This document shows, in pieces, positions 40,825 through 48,708 of a DNA stretch of 64,000 nucleotides; the stretch's first letter is position 1, and every line of letters starts with the position of its first letter. The stretch lies in contig NVXM01000014.1 of assembly GCA_002733865.1 (NCBI GenBank), forward strand, positions 3,914-67,913. Direction: 5' to 3'. The notes under the pieces are model-generated. The model saw only the letters and a program-made list of their open reading frames with translations. It was not told the origin of the DNA and made no database searches. Both the position numbers and the translations under genes were made by a program. The DNA is from Sphingopyxis sp. (GTDB lineage Bacteria; Pseudomonadota; Alphaproteobacteria; Sphingomonadales; Sphingomonadaceae).

Positions 40825-43428
40825 ATGACAGTCCAGACCAGCACCACCGTGGCCACCGGCATTGGCAACGGCGTTACAACGGTGTTTCCAGTGGGGTTCA
40901 AGTTCAACCAGGCCGAGGATCTAATCGTCAATATCGTTGACGATGCCGAGCAGACTGAGACGCTGCTAACACTCGATTCTAACTATACGGTGCAAGGTGC
41001 CGGTGAGCAGAACGGCGGGACCGTCACGCTACTTAATGGCCCGCTTCCAACTGGACAAAGTCTGATCACCAAGCGTGTCGTGGAAGTGCTTCAGCAGACC
41101 GACCTGCGTAACCAGGGTAGTTTTTACGCCGAGGTTCATGAGGATGCTTTTGATCGATCTATCATGATCGACCAGCAGCAACAGGAAGAACTGGATCGAA
41201 CGCTGAAATTTGACCTGCTGAACCGCTGGAATGCGTTCTTTCGGCGGATTATCAACGTTGGAGCGCCCGTCGAGGCAGGCGATGCGACAAGGAAAGACTA
41301 TGTCGATGCAGGCGACCAGGGGGCTAGAGATTATGCTGATCAAATAAACGCAAATAGTAACTCCAGGGCTCTAAGAACGCCGGAAGCTGTCGGTCAGGTG
41401 CCCCCAGTTTCTGGCAGGTCTGGGCGGCTATTGGGATTTGACTCTGCTGGCAATCCAATTGCAGTTGTACCGTCTGATCAAAGCGCGTCAGCGCTAGCTC
41501 TCGCTCTTGCAAATGAGGTTGACCAAACTAAAGGCGCCGGTCAGATCGGCGCTCTGGGCGGCACTACTCTCGACCGCCTCAACGGCAACGCTCTACGCGT
41601 CAATGCGCTGTACGACGGCTCCGACGAGACCGCAACACTGCAGGCCGTCATTGACAGAGCTATCAGCGAGGGCGTTCGGTACGTTCAGATCGACGGGGAT
41701 TTGTACGCGCCCGGCACTTTGACAGATCGCAGCAATGTGATCTTTGTCGGCAAAGGGAAACTGATCGGGCAGTACCGTCGTCATGTTTACCCAGAGCGCG
41801 TCCATCCACTTGGTCTCAGCGGGATTCTCCCTGAAAAGCACCTGGCTCGGTTCGCGGCAGCGCGAAATCCAGTTGTCGTCATCGTCGGCGACAGTATTTC
41901 CACCTATTCTGCGGACTCGCTCGCTCGACAAGCCACATGGGCTAGTTTGGTTGAAGCAAAAATCAGAGCAGATAACCCCGGAAGAACAATCAGCTTTCAC
42001 AACCGTGCAATCGGCTCCCAGACTTGGACAACTTTCAATAGTATTCCGTCACCAGCCCCCGCCGCGTCCTACACGTGGTACACCGACCCAGCCCGACCTT
42101 GGCTCAATTACATAGATGATCTGACTCCGGACCTTGTTGTTGTCGGCTTTGGCATGAATGACGCGGGCGCCTTTAGCCGAGCGGACTTTGAGTCTGCGAT
42201 GACCAAAATGCGCGCATGGACGAAAGTGCCGGACATCGTGATTGTTCCAAATCTTGTGCCCGCGCTTGACCCAGACCCTCTATTTCAGTCGGGTTTCGGC
42301 AGCGAAGCAGGGCAAGAGGGGCGTGACTTCGCGGCAGGGTATGTCCGCACCTGGGCGCAGCGCAACAACTGCGGAGTTATCGACCTGAACCGCTACGAGA
42401 ATATCTTGAGAGATGGGCGGGACATTCTAAGTACACACTTGGAGCGGGTCGCCAGCGGCGTCAGTGCGACAAGCGGTGGTTACGCGGGAAATGGTGAGCG
42501 ATGCCGAGACTGGTCATTTATCGGCTCCATCACCACTGGTTTCAGCGACTGGCAGAACAACCCGCTTGGCCCGCTCAGCATGAAGCTGGGGCAGGCGGCA
42601 GCAGATGTAGTTTTTATCAAGGATTCTGGCTCTGGAAACTTCCGGTTCGAATTTTATACGTCCGGCGGTACGCTTTACAAAGCGGTCACCACAACTGTGC
42701 CTATACCTCTGACCTCCTTCACTATGATTGCCGAAAAGCGTGGTACTACATTCTTGTTCCGCACTGTCTCGGATCAGACAACCGCGGATGTATGTCGCGT
42801 TGATGACCTGCTGATACACGGGGGCCACTACACGCCATGGTTTGGGTACTACAGCAACAATACAGGGCCGTTTAACCAGGTATTCTTCAATATCGGTCGC
42901 GAAGAATTGTGGCTACCTCAGATTTTGGACGGCGAGCTGTGGGGGCCAAAAAACTCAACAGCAGGAACCCAGCAGCCATACGGCGGGAATGGGGTAAATC
43001 ATCCCACCAGCTTGGGTGCAGCCGCGATCTACATGCCTGCTTTGATGTCCGCGAACTTTCGCGCCCGCAACCCAGAAGCCTACTATACGCAGCCGTTCAA
43101 CGCTGCAGCGACTGGTTACTTCGGAGGAGGCTCCCTGACCGGCGACAATCTAGGGTCTACCTACATCGGAAACGCGGCGACTGGAGCCACCTACTTTATG
43201 GCTGCCGGTGAAGGCAAAGTTGTCCTCGATGGCACAAGCTTTAGGCCAGTTGCAGATGGCGTGGGGTCAAGCGGTAGCGCGGTCACTCACTGGGAGCGAG
43301 TGTGGACTAACCGCCTCAACGTCCGCAACATGGGCGTCTACGCCGACAACGCGGCAGCACTCGCAGGCGGGCGGCTGGCCGGTGAGCTTTACCGGACGGC
43401 AACAGGAGAGGTGCGGGTGGTTTACTGA
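40825..43428 (+). CDS. Tail fibre/tailspike with SGNH (GDSL) hydrolase domain (867 aa)
   Basis: Start ATG 40825 with AAGGAAA upstream. Residues 1-160 form the podoviral fibre N-terminal domain (VFPVGFKFNQAEDLIVNIVD; RDYADQINANSNSRALRTPE) that attaches to the tail. Residues about 350-580 carry an SGNH fold: GDS with Ser 357 (VVVIVGDSISTY), G-x-ND with Asn near 444 (VVVGFGMNDAGAF) and a candidate D-x(4)-H (533-538). Such domains usually deacetylate or cut surface polysaccharide. The C-terminal third is beta-rich and likely decides the receptor. It ends about 270 bases before attR. Confidence 0.85.
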   Translation: MTVQTSTTVATGIGNGVTTVFPVGFKFNQAEDLIVNIVDDAEQTETLLTLDSNYTVQGAGEQNGGTVTLLNGPLPTGQSLITKRVVEVLQQTDLRNQGSFYAEVHEDAFDRSIMIDQQQQEELDRTLKFDLLNRWNAFFRRIINVGAPVEAGDATRKDYVDAGDQGARDYADQINANSNSRALRTPEAVGQVPPVSGRSGRLLGFDSAGNPIAVVPSDQSASALALALANEVDQTKGAGQIGALGGTTLDRLNGNALRVNALYDGSDETATLQAVIDRAISEGVRYVQIDGDLYAPGTLTDRSNVIFVGKGKLIGQYRRHVYPERVHPLGLSGILPEKHLARFAAARNPVVVIVGDSISTYSADSLARQATWASLVEAKIRADNPGRTISFHNRAIGSQTWTTFNSIPSPAPAASYTWYTDPARPWLNYIDDLTPDLVVVGFGMNDAGAFSRADFESAMTKMRAWTKVPDIVIVPNLVPALDPDPLFQSGFGSEAGQEGRDFAAGYVRTWAQRNNCGVIDLNRYENILRDGRDILSTHLERVASGVSATSGGYAGNGERCRDWSFIGSITTGFSDWQNNPLGPLSMKLGQAAADVVFIKDSGSGNFRFEFYTSGGTLYKAVTTTVPIPLTSFTMIAEKRGTTFLFRTVSDQTTADVCRVDDLLIHGGHYTPWFGYYSNNTGPFNQVFFNIGREELWLPQILDGELWGPKNSTAGTQQPYGGNGVNHPTSLGAAAIYMPALMSANFRARNPEAYYTQPFNAAATGYFGGGSLTGDNLGSTYIGNAATGATYFMAAGEGKVVLDGTSFRPVADGVGSSGSAVTHWERVWTNRLNVRNMGVYADNAAALAGGRLAGELYRTATGEVRVVY

Positions 43429-43469
43429 TCCTCAAAACCGGTACTACTCAGCCCCGGCCACTTACAAGG

Positions 43470-43640
43470 ATGCGGGCCATGATTCCCGCGAGAAGGATAG
43501 TAGCGCAAGGGATTGCGATGGTGCGTGATGGGGTTCTCAAATCGGCCAGAACGGCTAGGGAGGGCATGCGGAAAAGAGCTCTGAAACTGATCCGCAATTA
43601 TTTCAGACCCCGCGCCGTTATTGGGCTGCAAGCGATCTAA
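43470..43640 (+). CDS. Possible small basic phage protein near attR (56 aa)
   Basis: Frame from ATG 43470 to TAA 43640. The product is basic and helical (RRIVAQGIAMVRDGVLKSAR; REGMRKRALKLIRNYFRPR). The ribosome-binding site is weak (AAGG directly before ATG). Overlapping shadow frames are long too, so this could be chance; the amphipathic basic composition argues somewhat for a real peptide. Confidence 0.3.
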   Translation: MRAMIPARRIVAQGIAMVRDGVLKSARTAREGMRKRALKLIRNYFRPRAVIGLQAI

Positions 43641-43699
43641 AATATTAGAATTGCGGAACGGAAAAGCGGATAAGTGTCTGATATTTCTATGATCGGACC

Positions 43700-43771
43700 G
43701 GGACTTAAAATCCCTCGGGGGTAACCCCGTGCCGGTTCGATTCCGGCTCCGGGCACCACTGATCATGCGGC
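43700..43771 (+). repeat. attR: right copy of the 72-bp core repeat
   Basis: An exact copy of 1399-1470, including the tRNA-Leu anticodon arm, variable arm, T-arm and CCA. The 5' half of the tRNA is missing here, so it is not a second tRNA gene. Confidence 0.95.
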
Positions 43772-43873
43772 CTTCAGCTATTGCGGATACCCGGTTGCGG
43801 TTCAAATCCGAAAGCCATCACCATCAATCAACTCGAACCGAACGCTGAAGCGGGTATCGGAATCAGAACGACG

Positions 43874-44176
43874 CTATTCCGGCGTCCGGGATTCAAGACA
43901 CTGTTGATAGGACGCATCGCCGAATTCGGCAACTTCCTGCCGCCTTGCCTCAGCCGACAAGTGGACCTCCGATTCATAGGCAGCCACGATGAGCTCGAGC
44001 ATCACGTCTCGCTCTAGCGGTTCCTGCAGCTCTGCTATCCGCCTCATGGCAGTCCGGGATACCCCGCCCTGGCGTGCTTCCATCACATTGATGGCGGCCT
44101 CGGACACCTGGCTGCATAGCTCGTCAGCGCCCGCCGAAAACGTCACCAGTCCAACAAGCACAATGATTGATCGCAT
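43874..44176 (-). CDS. Small secreted hypothetical protein (100 aa)
   Basis: A signal peptide (MRSIIVLVGLVTFSAGADEL) with a probable cut after SAGA; the mature part is helical with two Cys (ELCSQV and QQCLES) that could form one disulfide. First host gene right of the prophage. No family recognised. Confidence 0.65.
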   Translation of the reverse strand: MRSIIVLVGLVTFSAGADELCSQVSEAAINVMEARQGGVSRTAMRRIAELQEPLERDVMLELIVAAYESEVHLSAEARRQEVAEFGDASYQQCLESRTPE

Positions 44177-44330
44177 GGGCTCTCCTTTTAATTAAACAGC
44201 ATCTTAGCCGCAATCAGCCCGCTTCTCCAACCACCCAAATGTGATCTCCGGGTGGTCGCCGATGCTCCCGTAGGCAGCTGGCCCCGCGCGTTACATTTTC
44301 CCTTTACACCTGAATAGCGGATTTCGTGTA

Positions 44331-44346
44331 CTGTATGCACATACAG
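44331..44346 (+). promoter_or_regulatory. LexA box (SOS operator) upstream of umuD
   Basis: CTGTATGCACATACAG fits the gammaproteobacterial SOS box CTGT-N8-ACAG exactly and is nearly a full palindrome. It lies 26 bases before the umuD ATG, so LexA should repress the gene until DNA damage. Confidence 0.9.
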
Positions 44347-44371
44347 TATTTATCCAAACAGGGTTTCTGAC

Positions 44372-44809
44372 ATGAGCGCCGTTTTCGTCCTGGGTCCGGT
44401 GGGCAGCTCCGTTATCGAGCTACCCTTTTTTTCCTGTCGTGTGCCTGCGGGCTTTCCCAGCCCGGCGCAGGATCATATGGAGCAGACGCTCTCGCTGGAC
44501 GAACTGCTGGATATCGACGCACCCCATACCTATCTGGTGCGCGCCGAGGGCGACAGCATGACCGGGGCGGGCATTCTGGACGGCGATGTGCTGGTCGTCA
44601 GTCGAGCCCTGGCGGGCCGTCACGGCGACGTGGTGATCGCCGCGATCAATGGTGAGACCTTCGTCAAGCGGCTGTCGATCCGTGGCGAGGAGGTGGTCCT
44701 GCATTCGGAGCACCCCGGATACCCGCCGCGCTATGTGCTCGAGGGCGATGACCTGGTCATCTGGGGCGTGGTGACCGACAGCATACGCAGGCACCGCAGC
44801 CATGGCTGA
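44372..44809 (+). CDS. umuD: UmuD, SOS mutagenesis protein (145 aa)
   Basis: A LexA-family peptidase: cleavage site A26-G27 (CRVPAGFPSPAQD), nucleophile S62 (AEGDSMTGAGI) and K99 (GETFVKRL). Full length, with a LexA box in front. After RecA-stimulated self-cleavage UmuD' would join UmuC as DNA polymerase V. Here its partner umuC, overlapping by 8 bases, is truncated, so pol V activity would need another umuC copy. Confidence 0.93.
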   Translation: MSAVFVLGPVGSSVIELPFFSCRVPAGFPSPAQDHMEQTLSLDELLDIDAPHTYLVRAEGDSMTGAGILDGDVLVVSRALAGRHGDVVIAAINGETFVKRLSIRGEEVVLHSEHPGYPPRYVLEGDDLVIWGVVTDSIRRHRSHG

Positions 44810-44858
44810 CCCGGTTTTTGCATTGATCGACTGCAACTCGTTTACATACGAATGCTAA
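44802..44858 (+). pseudogene. umuC: umuC remnant, cut after about 14 codons
   Basis: ATG 44802 starts MADPVFALIDCNSF, the conserved Y-family polymerase N-terminus (normally continuing YASCE), then switches to TYEC and a stop. The break falls right after the codons for NSF at about 44843. Sequence beyond is unrelated, lower-GC DNA. The rest of umuC is not found in this window, so a large insertion or a rearrangement has replaced it. Confidence 0.85.
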
Positions 44859-44922
44859 GGAATGACGCGTACAAAATACTTGTTTCTGCGTGGACATAGG
44901 TATGTTCCTGTTCTATTTTTGC

Positions 44923-45078
44923 TTACACAGCACTAGGAAGAGGGATAGCCACTAAGGTCAGAGGTTCCTCATGACCCACACTGAGGAGTCTGTGCGCTTG
45001 TCTATTTTGCCAATCAAATAAGCCGAAGATGGCAGTACTTTCCATGAGCCCATGCTTGGCCTCGAATTGCTCAGTCAT
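44923..45078 (-). CDS. Possible small protein coupled to the HEPN-motif gene (51 aa)
   Basis: ATG 45078 overlaps the stop of the gene at 45071 (ATGACTGA), suggesting coupled translation. The product (MTEQFEAKHGLMESTAIFGL, FDWQNRQAHRLLSVG) has no known domain. The small size leaves doubt. Confidence 0.4.
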   Translation of the reverse strand: MTEQFEAKHGLMESTAIFGLFDWQNRQAHRLLSVGHEEPLTLVAIPLPSAV

Positions 45079-46069
45079 TCTTGATTTTCCTGGCGAATTT
45101 GCCAATAAGATGCTTGTCGTTAACATCAGCAAATAATCGTTTTGTTGTCTCATCATAAGGCTCGTAAAATTTCATAAACTTCTTGCCGTAAACGCCATAT
45201 TGACAACCCTTTTGCAAATCCTCAAAGTCTCTTAATATCAGTCGTATTTTCTCAGACGCATCGAAATATCTTACTGCAATGCTGGGCAGGTCACGGGTCT
45301 TTATGTCAGATATGATGTATCTGTGTATCACACGATTTCTTAACTTATAAAGCGAATCAAGCTCTTCATGGTCAACGTCTCCAATGACGTTATATTTAAG
45401 AGCATCGTCATATATTTTTCGCTCCATTAAGCCTCGTTCATTCTCTGCCTGAAATAAGTATTTTATTGGAACTTCGTCCGTCTGATCCCTAAGTTGGATG
45501 GCGATGACTATGCTTAACCTGAGAAAAGCATCGATCTGATTGGCACAAACTGCGATTACTTCGATAAAGGAGTCAGACTCTATCGCATTATCCAGAAGAT
45601 CGTACGACGCAGCCAGAGCCGCTCGAAATCGATCGAACTTTTCCATGTCGGAAGCTAGCTTTCGATCAGGCGGAGGGACAATCACCAAGGATTTTAAAAC
45701 ATTATCAACCAAGCGGAGCTCTTCATTTATTCGTTCATCGCTCTCAAGATTCGCATTATAAATATATTTACCGATCAAAGCCTGATCTGCTAGCGCGCCG
45801 AAGAACACGTGAGTACAGAACTCTGTATCATCCATCCTAGAAGTCCGCCATTTAAGGTTTGGCACACCACCCGGATACTTTTTTGCAAGTTTAGGCGCTA
45901 GCGTCTCAAGTGGATAACAGCTAATCTGAAAGCATCCATTAACGTCTTCATAGGGCTGAAAGCTGTATGGAGACTCCTCCTTTTCGCCTTCCACAATAGG
46001 ATTAACGTATCGCCACTCTGTCGGAATTTGAATAAGAAATATTCCGTTCGGCTCTGTCCAATGCTTCAT
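45071..46069 (-). CDS. Putative HEPN-motif protein (332 aa)
   Basis: The first 130 residues are beta-rich with aromatic positions (MKHWTEPNGIFLIQIPTEWR) and may be a PsbP/DcrB-like or unknown domain. Residues about 140-290 are all-helical and contain LRNRVIHRY, an R-x4-H motif (R244, H249) with Asn next to the Arg, the hallmark of HEPN RNases. By analogy it could be an RNA-cutting toxin or defence effector; that is inference. The gene is AT-richer than the host, is followed by a coupled 51-aa frame and lies at the umuC break. Confidence 0.55.
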   Translation of the reverse strand: MKHWTEPNGIFLIQIPTEWRYVNPIVEGEKEESPYSFQPYEDVNGCFQISCYPLETLAPKLAKKYPGGVPNLKWRTSRMDDTEFCTHVFFGALADQALIGKYIYNANLESDERINEELRLVDNVLKSLVIVPPPDRKLASDMEKFDRFRAALAASYDLLDNAIESDSFIEVIAVCANQIDAFLRLSIVIAIQLRDQTDEVPIKYLFQAENERGLMERKIYDDALKYNVIGDVDHEELDSLYKLRNRVIHRYIISDIKTRDLPSIAVRYFDASEKIRLILRDFEDLQKGCQYGVYGKKFMKFYEPYDETTKRLFADVNDKHLIGKFARKIKND

Positions 46070-46099
46070 TCAGCTGTCCTAAGAAAAATTTAACGCCTG

Positions 46100-46163
46100 A
46101 TTTAACGTCTAGTTAAGGGGGTGGCCTCTAGCTCGTCCCAGTGAGCGAAGTGAACGGTTTACA
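46100..46163 (-). repeat. attC-like integron recombination site (minus orientation)
   Basis: Read on the minus strand: TGTAAAC, then TTCACTTCGCTCACTGGGAC, a hairpin loop, CCCCTTAACTA and GTTAAAT. The TTCGCTCACTGGGAC and CCCCTTAA parts are hallmarks of gammaproteobacterial attC sites. It follows the gene at 46243-47184 on the same strand, as a cassette attC should. Confidence 0.65.
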
Positions 46164-46242
46164 CCAACTGCCAGTCTTACCAAACACCAAGAGTCTCAAG
46201 CAATTCCTTATTCCCGTTTAGTAATGGAGATTTCGTCAAAAT

Positions 46243-47184
46243 TCAGCTCTTAAATACGAGACGCCTCGCTGTAATTTTTTCTGAGCTACCCAGCATCTGA
46301 ATGATAACGTTATTCGTAGAGTTTATAATAGCGTCACCAAAAATCTGCTCGAACTTAGCATGGCTAAACTCCATAGAGGGGAGTTTTATATCAGCGCAGA
46401 GCCCAGCAAGGTAATCCGGAAGCCGGACATGCTCCGAGTAGTCGGTCTTTCCGTCCATAAAAGGATAAGCGAATATATATTTAGGCTTATTAGGGTCTAT
46501 TATTTCTCCTGAATAAGAGCGCGCGACAAGAAACAAAATAAATGCGATATCAAAAGCCACTTCATTATACATCTCAAACATCGCATCTCGATCAGTGATC
46601 CACCGGATGTAGGCCGGCTCCTTTAGTTTATTCAGTGTTAAGAAGATGAATGCGGCGAAAGTCGACGTCAGTAACACTTGTCTTGCCAGTTTCGCATTGA
46701 AGTTCTTGCGTTTCACATCAAGCACGAAGGCTTTAAGCGCGTCATCAATTCTCTGCCAATAGACTTCGTCGACATTAGGTTCAGCAGACCATGACGCAAT
46801 AAGCTCACGCATCCCTGTACAGAACCCGTGAATGTCATCGTCAGTGATGAAGTCCCGAAGAAGCTTCGACTCTCGCTCAACGATGAATGACACGCTGAAA
46901 GCTACAGGGCAGTTCAGATAGGAAATCAGACCCTCCGAAGCCTGCCGCGTCTTCTTAAGGTCCTTGGGCGCTACGTTCGCAATGTACTCTGAAAAATTCT
47001 TGTCAGTGTCATGTTTGAGCGTGATAACGAACGAGAAGCTGTCATTCGCCTTCTCAGGATTGCCAACGCAGTAGTCCGAATAAATGTTCCAAGCTGTGTC
47101 TGGTCGATACTGCTTGAACCACTCCTTCATGTCGCCGGTGAGGGACGGGCTGTTATCAGTGAGCAGCTTTAGTAGATTGAACAT
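46243..47184 (-). CDS. Hypothetical cassette protein with two possible membrane segments (313 aa)
   Basis: Hydrophobic stretches near residues 170-190 (QVLLTSTFAAFIFLTLNKL) and 210-225 (EVAFDIAFILFLVARSY) may be membrane helices. The rest is soluble with no recognised domain. Codon use is AT-rich. An attC-like site lies about 80 bases after the stop, so gene and site form one gene cassette. Function unknown. Confidence 0.55.
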   Translation of the reverse strand: MFNLLKLLTDNSPSLTGDMKEWFKQYRPDTAWNIYSDYCVGNPEKANDSFSFVITLKHDTDKNFSEYIANVAPKDLKKTRQASEGLISYLNCPVAFSVSFIVERESKLLRDFITDDDIHGFCTGMRELIASWSAEPNVDEVYWQRIDDALKAFVLDVKRKNFNAKLARQVLLTSTFAAFIFLTLNKLKEPAYIRWITDRDAMFEMYNEVAFDIAFILFLVARSYSGEIIDPNKPKYIFAYPFMDGKTDYSEHVRLPDYLAGLCADIKLPSMEFSHAKFEQIFGDAIINSTNNVIIQMLGSSEKITARRLVFKS

Positions 47185-47473
47185 ACGCTTCCCTGCATGC
47201 GTTATCGATGTATCATCGTATCAGGAGCAACAGGGAAACGCTCAGTCCACAGAATCATCGTACAGGTTTACTTGGCAGAACGGCCGCTTTTGGCGGTTCC
47301 CGCCGTTTGCGAGGGTAAGCATTCAGCAGATAGCAGACATCCACGAGAGTGCTTTGGGTGCCCTGCTCGGGCATCTCGTGGCGGGACATAACAAGATACT
47401 TTAGTCTCATCCATTGCAGTGGGGCTCGCTATATTGGCACACGTTGAAGTACCCACACACAGGAGGTTTCTCC

Positions 47474-48183
47474 ATGGGGAATGAGGGAAAAATTTCAGCC
47501 GAGCGAGACGTCCTCCAGGCAGCAAGCTCCCTCCTGAGAGACTTCTACGGACACTTCGTAATCGATCCCGAGCAGACTGACAGACCTGATGCGGCGATCG
47601 ACGTCAGCGAGCCCAAGAAGCGAATCGGTATCGAGATAACATCTGTGGATGACCAGAAGGTCAAGGCATACCTAAACGACGAAAAATCTGGAAAGGACAT
47701 CACGCGCCAGCAGCTTGAAAACTTCAAACGCGATGGGAGTTACACCACGTCTGCACGCAAGAAGTTCGATATCGATGTCCATGCAAAGTACATCTACAAG
47801 GGGCAGTGAAGAAACTGGATGACCACAAGTTTTACGCCAACTTCGGTACCTTCGACGAGGTGATCTTGCTTTGCTATAGCGACTACATTACACCCAGGCT
47901 ATCTGCGAAGCTTGGAATCGTCGAGTGGACGAATTTCTTTCTGAGCGCCGACGATTTTCCCTATGACAAGGTCATCTTCGCAAACGTGGATGACCGGGAA
48001 GCTGTGGTGATATACGAGCGAAGCAAGCCTCTCAAGCAAAAACCCTTGCTCTATGAGTCCGCGACCAGGACTGTTATCCACGGGAGCTTCACGCCGATGG
48101 GCGTCGAGTTCAATATGAACAACACAGCCAATCAAGCCCCGCTCATCAAGCCCAAGCAAGATCGCAAAAAGGGCAAAAAGTAG
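47474..48183 (+). pseudogene. Frameshifted PD-(D/E)XK-like protein (two frames, 111 + 125 aa)
   Basis: The first frame starts at ATG 47474 with GGAGG upstream and stops at 47809; the second starts at GTG 47806. One extra G in the GGGG run at 47800-47803 would join them into IYKG-A-VKKLDD, giving one protein of about 236 residues. D39 (DRPDAAID) and E54 (RIGIEIT) resemble the PD...ExT version of the restriction-endonuclease fold. It is thus either a broken gene, a sequencing error or, less likely, two coupled genes. Confidence 0.6.
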
Positions 48184-48708
48184 TCTTATAAAAAGTGCGC
48201 CCGCCCGCTTCTGGCCAAAAGCGAACAATTACTGCCTGAAAGATTTAGCCGATCCATTTCTACCTGCAACACGCTGATCAGGTCGCGGGAGCATGATTTA
48301 AGCGAGAGGGCGTCTATTAATCCCGGTGCAATCCAGGGCCCCGTCCTGATTCTTTTGGTCTCTTTACCAGCAGTCCCACAAAGCCCTTCGCAATCCGCCG
48401 CCAAAAAATCAGTATGCTAAAAGCTGTTCACACTCATTCTCCTCTTCGGCGGCATGGATGCTTTGCTTTTCTCTCATAAGCATTTCCCCTCGGGGCGACT
48501 CGCTTTGTGGCGCTGGCCTCGTGGCTATTCAGCCAAAGCGGACTTAGACCGCGCTCAGCTCAGCGTCTTACGGAAAATATGGAAATATGCTTAACTGTCT
48601 GATCGGGCAAGAAAATACTTATATTCTGTGCGGAATGTTAAGCCGCGTACTAACCCCGCGATTGACCTATTACCGCTGTGCGTCACAAAGCAATAGGGAC
48701 TAGCAGGT
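48184..48708 (+). other. Non-coding stretch with a dispersed repeat and a weak attC candidate
   Basis: No credible gene. A palindromic repeat CGCTTCTGGCCAAAAGCG is at 48206-48223 and a related copy (CAGCCAAAGCGGAC) near 48528-48541. At about 48592-48645 GCTTAAC and GTTAAGC, an inverted pair with attC-end consensus, bracket a weak hairpin; this could be the attC closing the upstream cassette, at low confidence. Confidence 0.4.

Larger units (their letters stand above)
1399..43771. mobile_element. Complete-looking temperate podovirus-type prophage (about 42.3 kb)
   Basis: It is bounded by a 72-bp direct repeat in tRNA-Leu. All modules expected of a temperate phage are present and intact as far as reading frames show: integrase, immunity (CI/Cro/CII-like), recombination, replication, Holliday-junction resolvase, lysis cassette, terminase, portal, scaffold, capsid, tail tube, internal ejection proteins and a tail fibre. 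The virion genes resemble those of BPP-1/Bcep22-like podoviruses (Bbp16- and Bbp19-like proteins, T7 gp11/gp12-like tail proteins, no tape measure). The early region resembles lambdoid Pseudomonas phages. I found no frameshift or IS element inside, so it may be inducible; that is inference. Confidence 0.93.

Noticed and set aside
40825..43700. A diversity-generating retroelement, as in BPP-1
   Set aside because: No reverse transcriptase gene and no repeated template of the fibre's C-terminus was found near the tail fibre.
43700..43771. A second tRNA-Leu gene
   Set aside because: Only the anticodon-to-CCA part is present; the 5' acceptor and D-arm are missing. It is the attR repeat.
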